This document shows, in pieces, positions 1-11,624 of a stretch of 64,000 bases of DNA. Source of the DNA: Ancylostoma caninum (lineage: Eukaryota > Nematoda > Chromadorea > Rhabditida > Ancylostomatidae). The DNA is taken from assembly GCA_037903475.1 (NCBI GenBank), contig JBAJFG010000448.1:402023-466022 (forward strand), in the 5' to 3' direction. Position 1 is the first letter of the stretch, and each line of letters begins with the position of its first letter. Both the position numbers and the translations under genes were made by a program. The notes under the pieces were generated by a model, which worked only from the letters and a program-made list of their open reading frames with translations, did not search any database and was not told the origin of the DNA.

Positions 1-168
1 TCCGCAGCAATTCTTCTTCACATCTAAAGCAAGTCCCTGCGAAAACTTTCTCAAAACCCTGCAAACTGCGCGTACAGAACAAAGTGTGTCCTCCAGCTCA
101 TAATCGACATCTCTGAAGCAGACATCCACTTCTGCGCTATCCCTGCAACGGTAATGGCTTCCATTTCG
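1..168 (-). CDS. possible downstream exon of the PAN-domain gene
   Basis: One minus-strand frame is open for all 56 codons from 168 to the window edge. It is cysteine-containing (motifs such as DVCFRDVDYE and DVKKNCCG). A TTGCAG acceptor lies inside it near 145. It could be a later exon of the PAN-domain gene just upstream on the same strand, but a second frame is also open over most of the stretch, so this may be chance. No domain is recognised. Confidence 0.2.
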
Positions 169-641
169 ATGCTTTTAACATCCGCAGCAGCTTGAGCTGC
201 ATTTGTTCCAATATTGCAGTGGAGCAGTTGGAGGTGTCGTAGATGTACGCCCTTGTTGAATCAGAGGGTCACATTTCATGCGATAGAAAATGAGAGATAG
301 CGGTAATTGTGGAAATTTGTTATAATATTCGTGAAGGGCAAAGCAAGAGCTACAAGATGACCCATTTAAATTTTAAAAAAACCGCACGAACTTATTGCTC
401 AAGTCAATATAACGCGATGTTCTTTTTTTAGGCGTCTAGTTCTCATCAAAATGTCACGACGCTATTGCGTCGAAAGAACACGTCCCCGACGTAATGTGAC
501 GCATTTCACGTGTGCTATCCCTAGAGCACGGATTCGGTCTTCCTTTGTATTGCCTTTGTCTGTAAACCTTAGCATGGATGAGACTTCCTACTGACAACTC
601 TAAGAAAGCCGGATTCATGACGCTAAGGTTCCCACGCTCAC

Positions 642-1007
642 CTTCATCCAGACAGAAACCAATCAGTGAGTCCTTCTTTTTCACAAGATCGCCACTTAGG
701 GATCGCGACTTCAGATAGCAGACCTCTTCGCTTTCCACCCACTCATACGCCAAGCATGACGGGTCATCGCGACATTCGACAGCGCAGCTGAAATCGAAGA
801 CCATGCGGATGACCTGTGATTCGTTACAGTAACCTTTACAGTAACGCACCCTCTATGATCGATGCTCCGAAGTCGCCGGTAATCGCCGCCATTGATGCTC
901 AGTCCTTTTTCGGTGTTGAAGCATCTTCCTGGAAAACCTACACTTACACAACCCTTGATCCGAACAGTTTCTCGTAGACACAACACTAATGGTCTCCATT
1001 TATCCAC
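642..1007 (-). CDS. PAN/apple-domain protein, two internal exons
   Basis: Two minus-strand exons encode one PAN (apple-like) domain, a disulfide-stabilised module of secreted and cell-surface proteins. Exon a runs from about 1007 to 850 and carries CFNTEKGLSINGGDYRRLRSID. Exon b runs from 787 to 642 and carries CAVECRDDPSCLAYEW and EEVCYLKS. Splicing GG^GTGCGT (849) to TTTCAG^C (788) removes a 62-nt intron and joins RSIDHRG to CAVEC, giving the cysteine spacing expected of PAN domains. Exon b probably ends at GAAG^GTGAGC (641), since FCLDE there closes the domain. Without the splice the two frames disagree, which is why the gene looks broken in raw frames. The first exon(s) and signal peptide were not found. 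PAN assignment is from cysteine pattern and the GGDYR and CYLKS motifs. The biological role is unknown. Confidence 0.65.
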
Positions 1008-1009
1008 GA

Positions 1010-2680
1010 TATTTCTGGACTCTACGCGTAGGCGAATAGTTCACGGTTGAAAAGAATCCTTTTAGGGTGTTTTCAGGTTGAATGCTTCTCGAGCGGCTCG
1101 ATGAGGTCAATGGAATCAGGAAGTGGCAGCCGATGTGGCGCCAGCAAAATGTCCGAATCACTTCGCTGAGGTGAAAGGCTCAATTGACGTCATGGTGTTC
1201 TACGGGGGGATGGCGGGTTCAGGCTCAGAAGACACAGTGGGGAAAACACTCTGTACACTCGAACGCACGCGCTGAGCATTTACTAGTGATTAGGCTGGGA
1301 ATTTGCAGATTTCCGCATTTGCGAACATTGACGTCATCTTTTGGAGATAATCGTCCTTATGCATAGCTAACGCGGTCTTTCGGTTATTTCCAGAAACATC
1401 ACTGCTGCGAGCGATCCGAGTGGGCTGCGCGACACATTCATTTGCAATTAATCTGTTCTATTCTCGCGTGCGTCATGCGTAGTTAGTTTCCGCCACAAAC
1501 GTGGAAGTGTTGTGTGGATTGTGCAGCAGCTTAGCAGGGTTGCGTTCGTGTGGTCGCGAGTGTCGTGTGCAGCAGCGCGAATGCGGAAGTGCTGGAGAGC
1601 GGAATCTTCTCAGCAGCGAGCTCCCCACAAATAAAGTCTGCCCCCCCCCCCCCTAGGTGTGCACCGTGTTTTGATTGGATCGACGAGCAAATCCCCCTTT
1701 TGCGGCATAGACCAATTCAGTGACGATGGACCAGCTAATACGATTCCCCAGCTAAGCCGTTCACCGCTGCGCTTTGCTATCCGCTGCCGACTTCCTTATT
1801 GCCAGGCATGTTTCCAGAAAAAATTTGCATTTTAACGCAACGGCATGAGCCGTTTCCGAAATGGCACCCCACCACACGCGAAGCTATTTGTTGGTCGCCA
1901 ACCGTTTAAATGTCATTTTCTCCAGTCAAGCCACCCACGTAATTCATCCGTGAACTAAAGAGACTTTTTACGCTGAAATCACTGAGAGCACCGGTGTCAC
2001 AACACGCGAAATGACGCCGTACTTATGCACGTCAACTGACAGGGGGAGGGGAAGGCGGCTGAAAAAGATCCATTCTGGGCCGGGATTCAAAAAACAATAA
2101 CCAGGAAAGCCAACAATGGTTAGATATAGACCACTAGATATAGACCATGCATTGTTAGGAGAGGCAGGACGTGAAAGCAGGTTTGCTACGTTATGCGTTC
2201 ATTCAATCCTCCCCTGGGTAAGGTTGACTCGCTAAGGGACTGCCTCGTGGTCGCGAAAGCGTGGAGCCGGAAATTTCCGTGGGAAATATCACTTTTGGCC
2301 CACTAAATAAGGACTGTGCGAAAGTTTATAATTATGATAGTAAAAGGATCATCAAATTGATAGGTTTGCACATGCTTATTAATACTTAATTATGGTTTTG
2401 AACAGAGTAATTTTAGCCACAATTATGATGACTGTTGCTTGAAAAAATGTCTGGGCTGTCTAGCTCGACTCATACAGTTCCGCGTGCAAATAAAATGTTA
2501 TAAAAAGTCGTAAAATTTGCAATTCCCCCCTGCAAACTTATCATCTATCATGAAATTGTTTGACAGAACCGTGTTGAATTTTTTCAAAATAGTCTTTCAG
2601 TGGAGGAGGTCACTATAGTAGTCGTAGATATTGCCGCTCTTCTACCTTTTCAAAGTGGACGAGTTTTCTGTTCAAGAATA
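1010..2680. other. no supported gene
   Basis: I see no exon chain here. There is a C13 tract at 1641-1653 and scattered short frames of under 60 codons. Short duplicated phrases such as the tandem 'atagaccactagatatagacc' near 2131-2155 are the only structure noticed. Confidence 0.5.
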
Positions 2681-2685
2681 GATAG

Positions 2686-2789
2686 ATTTTGTGCGATCCA
2701 CTAGACGTGGTCAATGATGGCCGGTACAATGAATTTGGTTACGAAGTCCATAGAGTTCTACTCGCGAACTCGATTAGTTCGCCCCCTTC
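2686..2789 (+). CDS. weak exon candidate
   Basis: After an ATAG acceptor the plus strand reads a coherent frame (CDPLDVVNDGRYNEFGYEV, then LLANSISSPPSG) up to a GTGAAC donor. The overlapping plus frame (MNLVTKSIEF to INPPPIQ, donor GTGATA) and a 71-codon minus frame at 2758-2973 are equally open. At most one of the three is real, and none matches a family I know. Confidence 0.15.
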
Positions 2790-3037
2790 TGGTGAACGAT
2801 AAGTTTATAAGTTGCCCAGCAGGACTCATAAATCCTCCTCCTATCCAGGTGATATCCATAAACTGCTTAGAGGTGTGACTTTTCCACTTTATTATCGAAA
2901 ATTGATGATTATCTTTGAGAACGAGGCAGAGCTTTTGCCAATTAAATTTAAAACGTTTCTTTTTTCCGTTCAATTCTAGGAGAAGACCGTGTTCAGGATT
3001 AAAACCATTTCTCCAGACATAGAGATTTATGAATGCT

Positions 3038-3103
3038 AAGACATTCCAATAGATTGCAAAAGCTGAGGTTTAAGACATTCCAACAGATTGCAAAAGCTGA
3101 GCG
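3038..3103. repeat. tandem duplication, ~33-bp unit
   Basis: The phrase 'taagacattccaayagattg' followed by 'caaaagctgagg' occurs twice in direct tandem (3038-3070 and 3072-3103) with one or two differences. This looks like a simple local duplication in intergenic DNA. Confidence 0.8.
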
Positions 3104-3977
3104 CTCGTCTGAAATCCGCTTGGATAAGTTGTTTTGAAAACACCCACAAATCTTTGGTACATCCATTAAGAGATTTCAGGATAAATGTAGTGGAGGATTC
3201 GAAAATCTTTCTTTGCAGAATCAAAAATTATTCTTCAGTTCTAGTAATGGGCAAGAGGCTTTCTCAATACGTTTTTTTTCTGTTTCAAATCATCAACGAG
3301 CTCTTTTTAATGGCCCCCATACTCGAGAAATGGAATGACTATGAGCTATGGTAGAAACAGAAGCAGCACTTTCTTATATTGGAACAATCGGGGAGAATGC
3401 CGCGAGGGAACCAGTGAATATGAAAGAAGATGTAATGAACCTTTTCCCAGGATGAGAACTGTTTATCGCCACATCTTTCACGTCCTTGTTTACGATGGAA
3501 CGATCTATGTACAGCTTAAGACGACCATCAAATATAGTGGATAAGACATAGTAAAGCGCTTAGTCATCCAGGGGGATTCGGTGATGAGCTGATGGAACGC
3601 GGATATTGTAGGGTAAATCCTTCCACAATCCAATTGCTTGCAAATTTGTTTGTTACATAACTGCGCATACATATATCGTACTGTAAATCTATGAACTAAA
3701 TTCATAAGAGACCATTTAATTCCGTAGATTGCGGTGATTACTTGATGAATAGTACAGAATTGTCATTGTTATATTCGTCACGTGGAAAATCTTATAAACT
3801 TCTGTACTTTTAGTAAAAAGTTCTTATGTGTCATCAAGAATTCTCATCATCACTTCAACAACCAGGAAATGCCCTCTTCTAATGTCGTTTTAGATTTACA
3901 TTGGTCTGATGAATAGGCTTGTTAGCGGTTCGATTCATGAAATAGCCGATTACACACAGGTATACGGTGCATTTCGT

Positions 3978-4328
3978 TCAATGAAGAGCGATGTGGGAAC
4001 GTGACATCAAGCGAGAAGAGTTCCTATTGTTACCTGAAGCGTGAGTGGATGACACAACGGAGAGGAACAGCATAAATGGGTAGAGCACACGTAGGGACGA
4101 AATCGGACCCTCAGCGGCGGTGGTAGATGTGGAAAAGCTGCTAGATGTGGTTGTCGACAATGGTTCACTTGCAAGAAATGAGTCCATAAGTTTCTGCAAA
4201 AGATGAATCTTCAAAATCGGAGCGTCTTCAACTATAAGTATGGCAAGCAACGTAGGCGGAATCCAATAGGTAAGAAGGGAACCAACAACTAGGCCAGTGC
4301 CAAAAGAATTGTTCCTCAAGCATTCCAT
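3978..4328 (-). CDS. Ser/Thr-rich frame with two hydrophobic segments
   Basis: A 116-codon minus frame holds one hydrophobic stretch near its start (GLVVGSLLTYWIPPTLLAIL), a Ser/Thr run (STTTSSSFSTSTT) in the middle, and a second hydrophobic stretch near the end (LYPFMLFLSVVSST). The layout would fit a short membrane-anchored, mucin-like protein. The composition is also what a low-complexity stretch gives by chance. No splice chain or known domain supports it. Confidence 0.2.
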   Translation of the reverse strand: MECLRNNSFGTGLVVGSLLTYWIPPTLLAILIVEDAPILKIHLLQKLMDSFLASEPLSTTTSSSFSTSTTAAEGPISSLRVLYPFMLFLSVVSSTHASGNNRNSSRLMSRSHIALH

Positions 4329-4559
4329 AGAATTGAATCAACTGATGCCCATATGAAAAAAAAAACTGATCAGGAGCTGATGACCCTGCAACCGCTCATG
4401 AAGAGCTATCACAGATGTACTGCTCGAGACAGATCCTATACCTTTCCCTCCTCCTCTTCAGATCCCTTCGAAGGGGGCGGAGCGATGAACGGTGGGCGTG
4501 GCCAAGTCAGTGTCAGCTATAGTCGAATAGCGAATTTTCATTTGTAATACGTAATACGG

Positions 4560-5540
4560 ATGGTCAATGCCTCTGAGAGATCATCGGATACAGAAAGACG
4601 CCCCGGGAATTAGCGGTCTATCCGGACGGGGTCTTGTTCCGCTGCAGAGACGTCATTATCATGGCTTACGGTAATGAGAAATTGTCTACCATCTCTACAG
4701 TGTTGGGAACAGGTGTAGGCGGTCACAACATCTACGGATCCATGGTCTTTGTCCTTAAGCGGAAGTGAAACTGCTGTGAATGTCTATGTGACGTCAGAGA
4801 AGTAGTATTACGAATGTCACATGACATCAGCGAAGTAGTAAATTCCACTACTTGGTATACGCGCAAATGTCTTGTGTGTATGCTAACCGAATAACAGAGT
4901 GCCTACGACAAGCGGATTATTGTCGAAACAAGACGCTATTCGAGAGAAATTTTGTGAAAATACAAAATAGAAACGTAGCTGTAAACGTAATCACGGCTGT
5001 GTTTTTCGTAGCGTCGTAAACAATCACTTTTTTGGCTTCAGTTATTGCTAACAGTTCCGAAGGTAGTATCTGTGGACTTGCAGCGGTCGCCGACCTACGA
5101 TTCGTTTAGCAGACCTCAGGGTATAGCTGACCTTAGGGTACGTGACATGAATAATTAATTCATCATAAAAAGATTGATTTACACCGTACAACTCACCCAC
5201 GTTCCGGTGAAGTTCCCTATTTTGTTAAGAGGTGTTCTCCGTATGTTCCCACGCCGTGGCATTACCTCCAACGATAATATGAGTGCACAGCTGCAGAATG
5301 CGTCTATTTATGTATACTTATTGTTAGAACAGAGATAATGAGGAAGTATGATTAACGACGAAAATGCCGGAACATTATCTTACTCCATCTCGCATGGATA
5401 AGGAGGCTATTGTCCCCTGAAAGGTATACGCACAATTACATGGCTGAGAATGTTTCCAGTAAAAGATGTTAAGCTGCTTTAGGTCACCGGTGACGTTAGA
5501 TTCCTGACGCAAGAACGGAAGCCACTTCCACTGTGTGCAG
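4560..5540. other. no supported gene
   Basis: There are short imperfect direct repeats near 4785-4845 (two copies of 'gaagtagta' with flanking 'gtcac/gtcagag'). No frame here has splice or homology support. Confidence 0.45.
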
Positions 5541-5548
5541 AAAACCTT

Positions 5549-5628
5549 CCAGGTAGTGCCTCTCCCACCTAATATCCGCTTTCATGTGCACATGAAAGCG
5601 GACATTAGGTGGTAGAGGCACTACCTGG
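5549..5628. repeat. 80-bp near-perfect hairpin
   Basis: An inverted repeat with two 40-nt arms and no spacer. The centre is the palindrome catGTGCACatg. The arms differ at only two positions. Transcribed from either strand, this would fold into one continuous hairpin. The absence of a terminal loop argues against an ordinary microRNA precursor and for a small foldback element or recent palindromic duplication. Confidence 0.9.
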
Positions 5629-5842
5629 TTCTTGCAAAAATAGGGGAAAAGCCGACTTCTAGCTTCCTATATACATGAGAGCTGAAGCGAAATATAGGTC
5701 GGGATAAATAGAAATAAATGTGGGAAAATCTTGAGAAGTAAACTGAAGTGGCATACTGCCTCCAAATAAAGTTCCCTAGACATGACTGGAACCGGCAATG
5801 TGGGACTGATTACACTGGAATACATTTTTCTCTGCAAAACTT

Positions 5843-6172
5843 ATGAAAAACTCGTCCTTGAACACCTTCTTTCCGGAGCAAACGGGCGGGGCCAAGCCAG
5901 GAGTGCAAGACATCCACACCACGCGCTCCTCTGCTGGGAACGCATCTAAAAGGTAAGTAGGAGCCAAAACGCGAGTCTCTCACCACGCACTTCCTTGGAT
6001 GGAGTGCAGCATGTAGCAGGTCTTAGGTTGCGTTCACAGCAAAGACGTGCATGGCAAGAATACCTTGCACTCTGGCCTTGGGTTTGCCAAACATCCCCCA
6101 CCCCGAAAAAAGGTGATTCATGCAAGGAATCATCTATTACAAAAAGTGTGGCTTATCTCGAAAGACTTATAG
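5843..6172 (+). CDS. unrecognised small protein, two exons
   Basis: Exon 1 (5843-5952) starts at ATG with MKNSSLNTFFPEQTGGAK and ends at a very strong donor AAAAG^GTAAGT. Exon 2 (6040-6172) follows TTCACAG and reads KDVHGKNTLHSGLGFAKH. The 87-nt intron leaves phases that match (exon 1 ends on two bases, exon 2 supplies one), giving about 80 residues. Exon 2 ends at TAG or is cut earlier at AAAAAAG^GTGATT (6112, phase 0). The protein is basic and hydrophilic, with no signal peptide or known domain. A minus-strand frame at 5776-5967 overlaps exon 1 but lacks as good a splice site. The model is inferred from splice signals and phase only. Confidence 0.4.
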
Positions 6173-6637
6173 CACAGCTGTTCCGCCATTCTCACTACTC
6201 ATACACTCACTACTCTAGTTTTATTTGCCTTGAGGGGTTATTTGACGCGAAATCATGAGTACCGTTCTGTACCGTACCGTAACGCCACTTTTGCAGTGTT
6301 ACGACAGGTGTAGTGCAGCACACAGTAACTCTTGATACCTTCCAAAACCTTGCACAAGCAGGAATACTTGTGTGCTGCTTACGAGTGCCATCATTAATTC
6401 CCATGAAATTGTCATTTTCTTATCAAAACTGGTGTTTCCAAAATATGCCATGGCAAGGTAAATACAAATTTTACCCATACTTACTCGCAGGCTTCCTGAG
6501 AAGTCAAGTTCAAGTAAAAATGTCAGACCATTAAATAAAAGATACCCACTGTCTACTTGGAATGAGCAGATGTACGAATACATTTACTTCCATGCAAAGT
6601 TTCAGAATATTCTGTTAAATGCGGGGTACGATTGGTA

Positions 6638-7849
6638 TACTCAGACAATCGTGGCGTCGAACAGCAGGTAGGACCCCCATCGCCCCGCCTACTTTTTGAA
6701 TTGGGGGAGCGGATAGCGACGTTCTGTTTGAGCAGAACGTGTTTCTCATGCCCCCGGACACGTTGCAGTCCACCGGGATTCTCCAGATGTGCTGCGGTTG
6801 AATTATTCCATATGGAATTGAGGAAAATTCACCACCCAAATGTGCGGCGCACGTCAGCTGGATGTACTGAGTAAGATCTTCGATGCAGGTTTAAGGACTG
6901 GAGTTGCATTTGGGTGTGTAAAGTACGCAAAATGCATGCTCTTCTATGAGTAATATTTTTGTTTCGAACCCACGGCGGTTTTACTGCCTGGGCTGTCCCT
7001 GAGAATAGAACGTCGAACATCCAGCGATCTTCGCGCATATTTCCAGCAGATTTCGCTCAATTTTTCGGAAAGCCTGCATAAAATCGAGCGTATTTCGCTC
7101 ATTCTCTGAAGATTTACGTGTATGTTTTGGGTGAAATGGGGAAATGTTTCGACAAAAAATAAGCGAAATCTGCTCGAAAGCACAAGTAATCTGCTCAAAT
7201 TTTGCCATCTGAATATATAGGAAACTCAAAACGTACGTATAGTGGAGTCGTTTTGACAGTGCGTTTTCCGCGACAGCGCCTCCCTGGCATTGGAGCACGC
7301 AGCGCGGTCGGTCAAAAAGTTGACCTATGATTCATCTAGTATCTTTGAAGAGTTTTGTAGCTTGTTTCTCCTTATATTGTTCTTTCTCAGCTCTTAGAAC
7401 AAATGAAGAAGGGAACAGACGATAAACCCGTCAAAGAAGCCGGATCCATCGTGGGTCAACTGTTTGACCAACCGCACTGCGTGCTCCAATGCCAGCGGGG
7501 CCGCTACCGCGGACAACGCACTGTCAAAACGACTCCACTATATACAAGAGACGACATCGCGGCGCGGCTCTCATTGACAGAAACGCACGCGCACACTATG
7601 CTGAGCTCCCGTGACTCTGCCGAAGAGAGCCGCCAAGCCAGCCGGTCCTGACTCTTGACTGCGTCCGTTTGGAGTTCTCTGTATGTGACGAAGCGGTATC
7701 CTCTTGCAGGATCGGGGATAGCCGCGATTGCACGTGGGAGGACGCCTGCTATATGTGGGGGCAAGTGCCCCGCGATTTAGGGTCCACCCAACTACAACTG
7801 GGGGTGGACCCATTTCCACCTATGGTCAAACCCCACGATTGCCTGAGTA
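6638..7849. mobile_element. possible DNA transposon with TACTCAG ends
   Basis: The left end 'tactcagacaatcgtgg' at 6638 is matched in inverted orientation by 'ccacgattgcctgagta' ending at 7849, with one mismatch. Weaker similarity continues inwards. The interior contains the 7238-7542 palindrome and no recognisable transposase. Target duplication is not clear. This is probably a non-autonomous DNA element into which another element inserted. Confidence 0.45.
7238..7542. repeat. palindromic element, ~100-bp arms
   Basis: The arm at 7238-7335 (beginning 'tatagtggagtcgttttgac') is the inverted copy of 7442-7542, with scattered mismatches. A ~105-bp unique spacer separates them. This is a foldback or MITE-like structure. 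The reading frames across it on both strands (7403-7651, 7504-7764) come from the repeat and are not treated as genes. Confidence 0.8.
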
Positions 7850-8467
7850 CTGTAGCTCAGCAAGAATGACACGATACAAAATTAGCATGAAATTCAGTGC
7901 TTTTCATAGGTGAGGTGTAGAGCCCTCAGTGCTTTTCTGTTTTTGCTTTGTGAACAACGTTGAGAAAACGTGGTTCCGTGAGAGTATTTTTAATTTTGTC
8001 AAAATGTATTGCTTGCCTATATGAATTCATTTCCTCTCAGAGCTTATTTGCACAGTCCAACCAGTTTATTTTCACTGACATTGGCTAATCAGCTTTATAT
8101 CTTATTTCAGCGGGGAGTGATGTGTGCTCATGTCTCTGTGTGCAAGAAATTCAAATTCACTGGGACAAATAGTGGTATAGCGAGCATGCGGAAATCCCTA
8201 GTTGCTGACCATATCTATGTATTTCTTTATGACCTTATCTTTCCTGTTTATTGCCAATTACGCTGATGTCATTGATGAAAACACCATAGAACATCAGACC
8301 ACCGCTGAATACGCGTATTAAAGGAGCTATCTGTTACCGTATGCGTACAATTACTTGAGGGTTAGGATATTTATGATTTGGTGAGCAGAAGTGCTCAGAT
8401 CAGCTGATCACTTCGTGTGAACGCTGATAAGCGCTCACTGGTGCTCTATGAAGTAGAGCATCTCGTG

Positions 8468-8939
8468 TTAAAGGCAGCAGGAGCTGAAATTCTCGACTCT
8501 GAGCTGAGCTGCGTGTGGTGAAGTACAGACTCAGCACATCATAAATGTGAAACGAACACAGACAATGATGGCTTACCTGCAAAGAAAATGGAACACTCGT
8601 CGCGAACACGCCTGGCCGTGTTCGTGCGCGGACGAGTTTTCCCCGGCGCGAAAGCCATTGCGGCGCGTGGTTTTGGCCGAGTCCCGCCATAAAACCCTGT
8701 GAATTGAATGCATTTCGTTTTCCTTTTGCGCCAAACCACGCACCGCAATGGCTTTTTGCGCCGGGGAAAACTCGTCCGCGCGCGAACACGGCCAGGCGTG
8801 TTCGCGACGAATGTTCCATTTTCTCTGCAGGTAAGCCATAATTGTCTGTGTTCGTTTCACATTTATGATGTGCTGAGTCTGTACTTCATCACCCACAGCT
8901 CAGCTCGGAGTCGAGGATTTCAGCTCCTGCTGCCTTTAA
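8468..8939. mobile_element. long palindromic TTAA MITE
   Basis: Nearly the whole element is an inverted repeat of about 230-bp arms meeting near 8700. The termini are TTAA-AGGCAGCAGGAG and CTCCTGCTGCCT-TTAA, so TTAA is the likely target duplication, as in the piggyBac superfamily. Internal landmarks shared with relatives are 'gcggacgagt', 'cgcgaacacg' and 'tgcaggtaagccat'. Related ends occur at 13605, 46917, 59006 and 61531. The frames of 69-139 codons at 8400-9022 are shadows of the arms. Confidence 0.85.
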
Positions 8940-9029
8940 CCATTAGTATCGTCCACTCACGGAAGACAATTGAACTGGAGCCGCACAGCCACTCGATACA
9001 CTTCATGTTTCATGGCTTATAGGGCTAAC

Positions 9030-10100
9030 AACAGTGGAGATGTGACCATGTGTGCATCTCCACTACATAATGCGGTCTGCCCTCTATTATAGTTGATACA
9101 CAGAAGGAATATAGACAAAATCAAAGTAATGCTGCTGTACTTGTGATGGTGATACTCCATAGATCACGGAAGACTAACAAGGAACTCCATCACGGATTAA
9201 CTTGCCTCAAAACATCTACTCTGAATCGCTCCATCTCAACTTGACCAAGGTATAGCTTCTCTTGAGGATGGGGAATGATAGACGACAAACAAGTCGAAAC
9301 CGATGTTCTCCACAAACACACACGCCCGCTTGTGTCGTGATCCTCTGCTTCATTGCCCACTTGTCTTAATTATTCCATGAGTGCATAGTTTCGTACATTT
9401 GAGGGAATTTCCAAGAGCACAAAGAGAATTTATCGTACCTGAATGTCTTGACCTCACACTTTTACCAAATACTCGCGAACTTGCTGATGATTTTGTCTTA
9501 ATAGTTCCATGAGCCATCTCACGACAAACTGTTATTAACTACGGTAAGTATACCTAAGCAAGCACTCACGAAGCTTGCATTCGCTCATGAAAGTTTATTG
9601 CATGTCATTCAAATACTGACACTGCAGCGGGATGGCATGGCAGAGAAGAATGAAGACAAGGAAGGATGAGACGGTCCCGCGCGGATAACCGAATGCGCGC
9701 GCAACTCGCCATTGGAGAATCTACCGAAATCACTCCTACTCCTTCCTTTTTTATTCACTCATTGTTGCTGTTGTCGTTGTTGTTGCTGTCGTTCCTGTTG
9801 TTCAACACAGAATGTGTGCATATTATCGCGTTCTTCCAACCATACATCAAACACTCGATAGAGTTGGAATAGATGAGGCCATGCGAGAATTTCCACCCAC
9901 GAAGTCAAGGTTGCACTTTTTACGAGAAAGCATGTTTCGCTGTAGAAATAGAGGAATCAAACTCGCACTTCCTCTCAGCAACGTCCCACGTGATGGAAAG
10001 TATTAGTACTGCCATTTCTAGAACTAACTGAGACAATTAGTTGCGTTGTGACTCTCCACAATGTATATAATAAGTAAATAAATTTGGGGGGGGGGGGGGT
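9030..10100. other. no supported gene; GTT-rich tract and G15 run
   Basis: There is an imperfect (TTG)n stretch at about 9763-9801 and a G15 run at 10086-10100. The plus frame at 9666-9872 is leucine/serine-rich only because of the microsatellite. Nothing else is supported. Confidence 0.5.
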
Positions 10101-10106
10101 GATCCT

Positions 10107-10451
10107 CTAGCTTACGCGAAGTTCACCTTGTTCTACTTTATATAAATGGTCTAGCCGGAAGTAGATTTGTCGACTAGACTGAGAAAAAGTACTATGAACA
10201 AAGAGATTGTGTGCCCTTGAAGACACAAATGCCCTTGAAGTACGCGAACAACCAGCAATCTTGCAGAATGTATTTGTCACCTTCCTCAGGACTCCTATTT
10301 GAATATGGTTCTTTGTTCCACCAGACGAGGAACTATGCATGCTCTGCACATTTTCCGGGACATTTTTAGGACTCTTTCCGCATCGCGTCTCCTTTTGTTG
10401 GTTCCGCTCCCAAGGTTCCTCGAGAGAGTTATAGAACAAAAACACCTCCAT
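10107..10451 (-). CDS. unrecognised 114-codon frame
   Basis: A minus-strand frame beginning MEVFLFYNSLEEPWERNQQ and containing GTKNHIQIGVLRKV. It is polar and hydrophilic with no signal peptide, membrane segment or domain I know. It ends close to the G-run at 10086. It may be a gene fragment or part of an old repeat. There is no splice support, and the opposite strand also has a 63-codon frame. Confidence 0.2.
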   Translation of the reverse strand: MEVFLFYNSLEEPWERNQQKETRCGKSPKNVPENVQSMHSSSSGGTKNHIQIGVLRKVTNTFCKIAGCSRTSRAFVSSRAHNLFVHSTFSQSSRQIYFRLDHLYKVEQGELRVS

Positions 10452-11150
10452 TCAGCGCAAATACCCAGTAACTACTTTATATCAGTTTAGTCAGGCTTTC
10501 ACATAGAGACAATATGAAACACTTAGTGGAAAAACTAATCTGCAGAAAGGTAACGAACACTAACTCAAAACTATGCAATCAGTCCCAATATGATTAGGTC
10601 AAAAGAATTCTCTGAATGTTGCCAATTTTTAATAGGTACACTCAGTCACTTTTCGTCATCAAAGCTCACCTATCGGGTGTTGATTAGTCTCGTCACGGCA
10701 AACAGTGGATTTTTCGCTCAACTTCTGTTCAGAGTGTACAGACCTTTTTTATTGGTGACGTTTTTAGGCACACTAACTTGTATTCAGCCTTACTCTGATA
10801 ATATTCCTTGCATCAAGGATTTTTAGAAGAGAATGGACGTCACGCTATCGTTCCTGGTGTGCTGTGTCATACTTGAATTCCAGTTAATGTAGTCAAGTTG
10901 AAATGCTTGCAGTGGCCACCACTTGTTCATGAAACAATTTATTTTTCCGAATTTGAAATCGAGGAAACATTCTGGTCTGTCATATATAAAATTCTTCCTT
11001 TTACGCATCAACTAGAGTTTAGAAATAGAAGGGAGAAGAGAGTTAGAGTAACTTTTCCAGAAAGTTTTCATCTCTGGGAATTTTCTAATTCGTGAGTATT
11101 TGTTGCAACGAAGTCGGTTGCATACATTTTCTGCTCTGCAGTGCTTTCTG

Positions 11151-11405
11151 TTAAGGGTAATTTATACTAGCTGGGTGCGTCAGTCGCGCATCAGTCGCAC
11201 GCATCCATTTGCAAGGGATTTTCCATGAAGACCGGTCAACACTGCGTATATATCCTCAATGAAAAGAACGCGCGGCCGCCGTGTAGCCGTAAACGCGTGC
11301 GTCTGAGCTGCGACTGCGATGCGACTGCTATGCGACTGGGCCCTATTCTTCATCATATAGACGCACGCGCGTCAGTCGCACGCATCCAGTATAAATTGCC
11401 CTTTA
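11151..11405. mobile_element. PIF/Harbinger-type MITE
   Basis: A 249-bp element (11154-11402) with terminal inverted repeats AGGGTAATTTATACT / AGTATAAATTGCCCT, flanked on both sides by TTA, a 3-bp duplication typical of PIF/Harbinger elements. The inside is rich in 'gcgtcagtcgcacgcatcc'-type motifs in both orientations. It has no coding capacity; the 65-codon plus frame at 11225-11422 is a by-product. Confidence 0.75.
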
Positions 11406-11624
11406 CGAAGACTAATTGCTAAGTGAATTATACTATTTGCTAGTTAATAAATAATGGATCATCCACTTCTTTGAAACATTTGCAGATAATTGAGGCGAGT
11501 TTTTGCGATAGTTTAGGAAGTCTGTAGTATCTGTCATTGTGAAAAACCGAGGCGGAAGTTTGTTGAATTCAAGTTTTTCTGCAAAAAGCGAATTGTCGTT
11601 GACTCTACTAATATTCTCCCTATT

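Noticed and set aside
8400..9022. Four frames of 69-139 codons on both strands.
   Set aside because: They are mirror images of each other because the element is a near-perfect palindrome.
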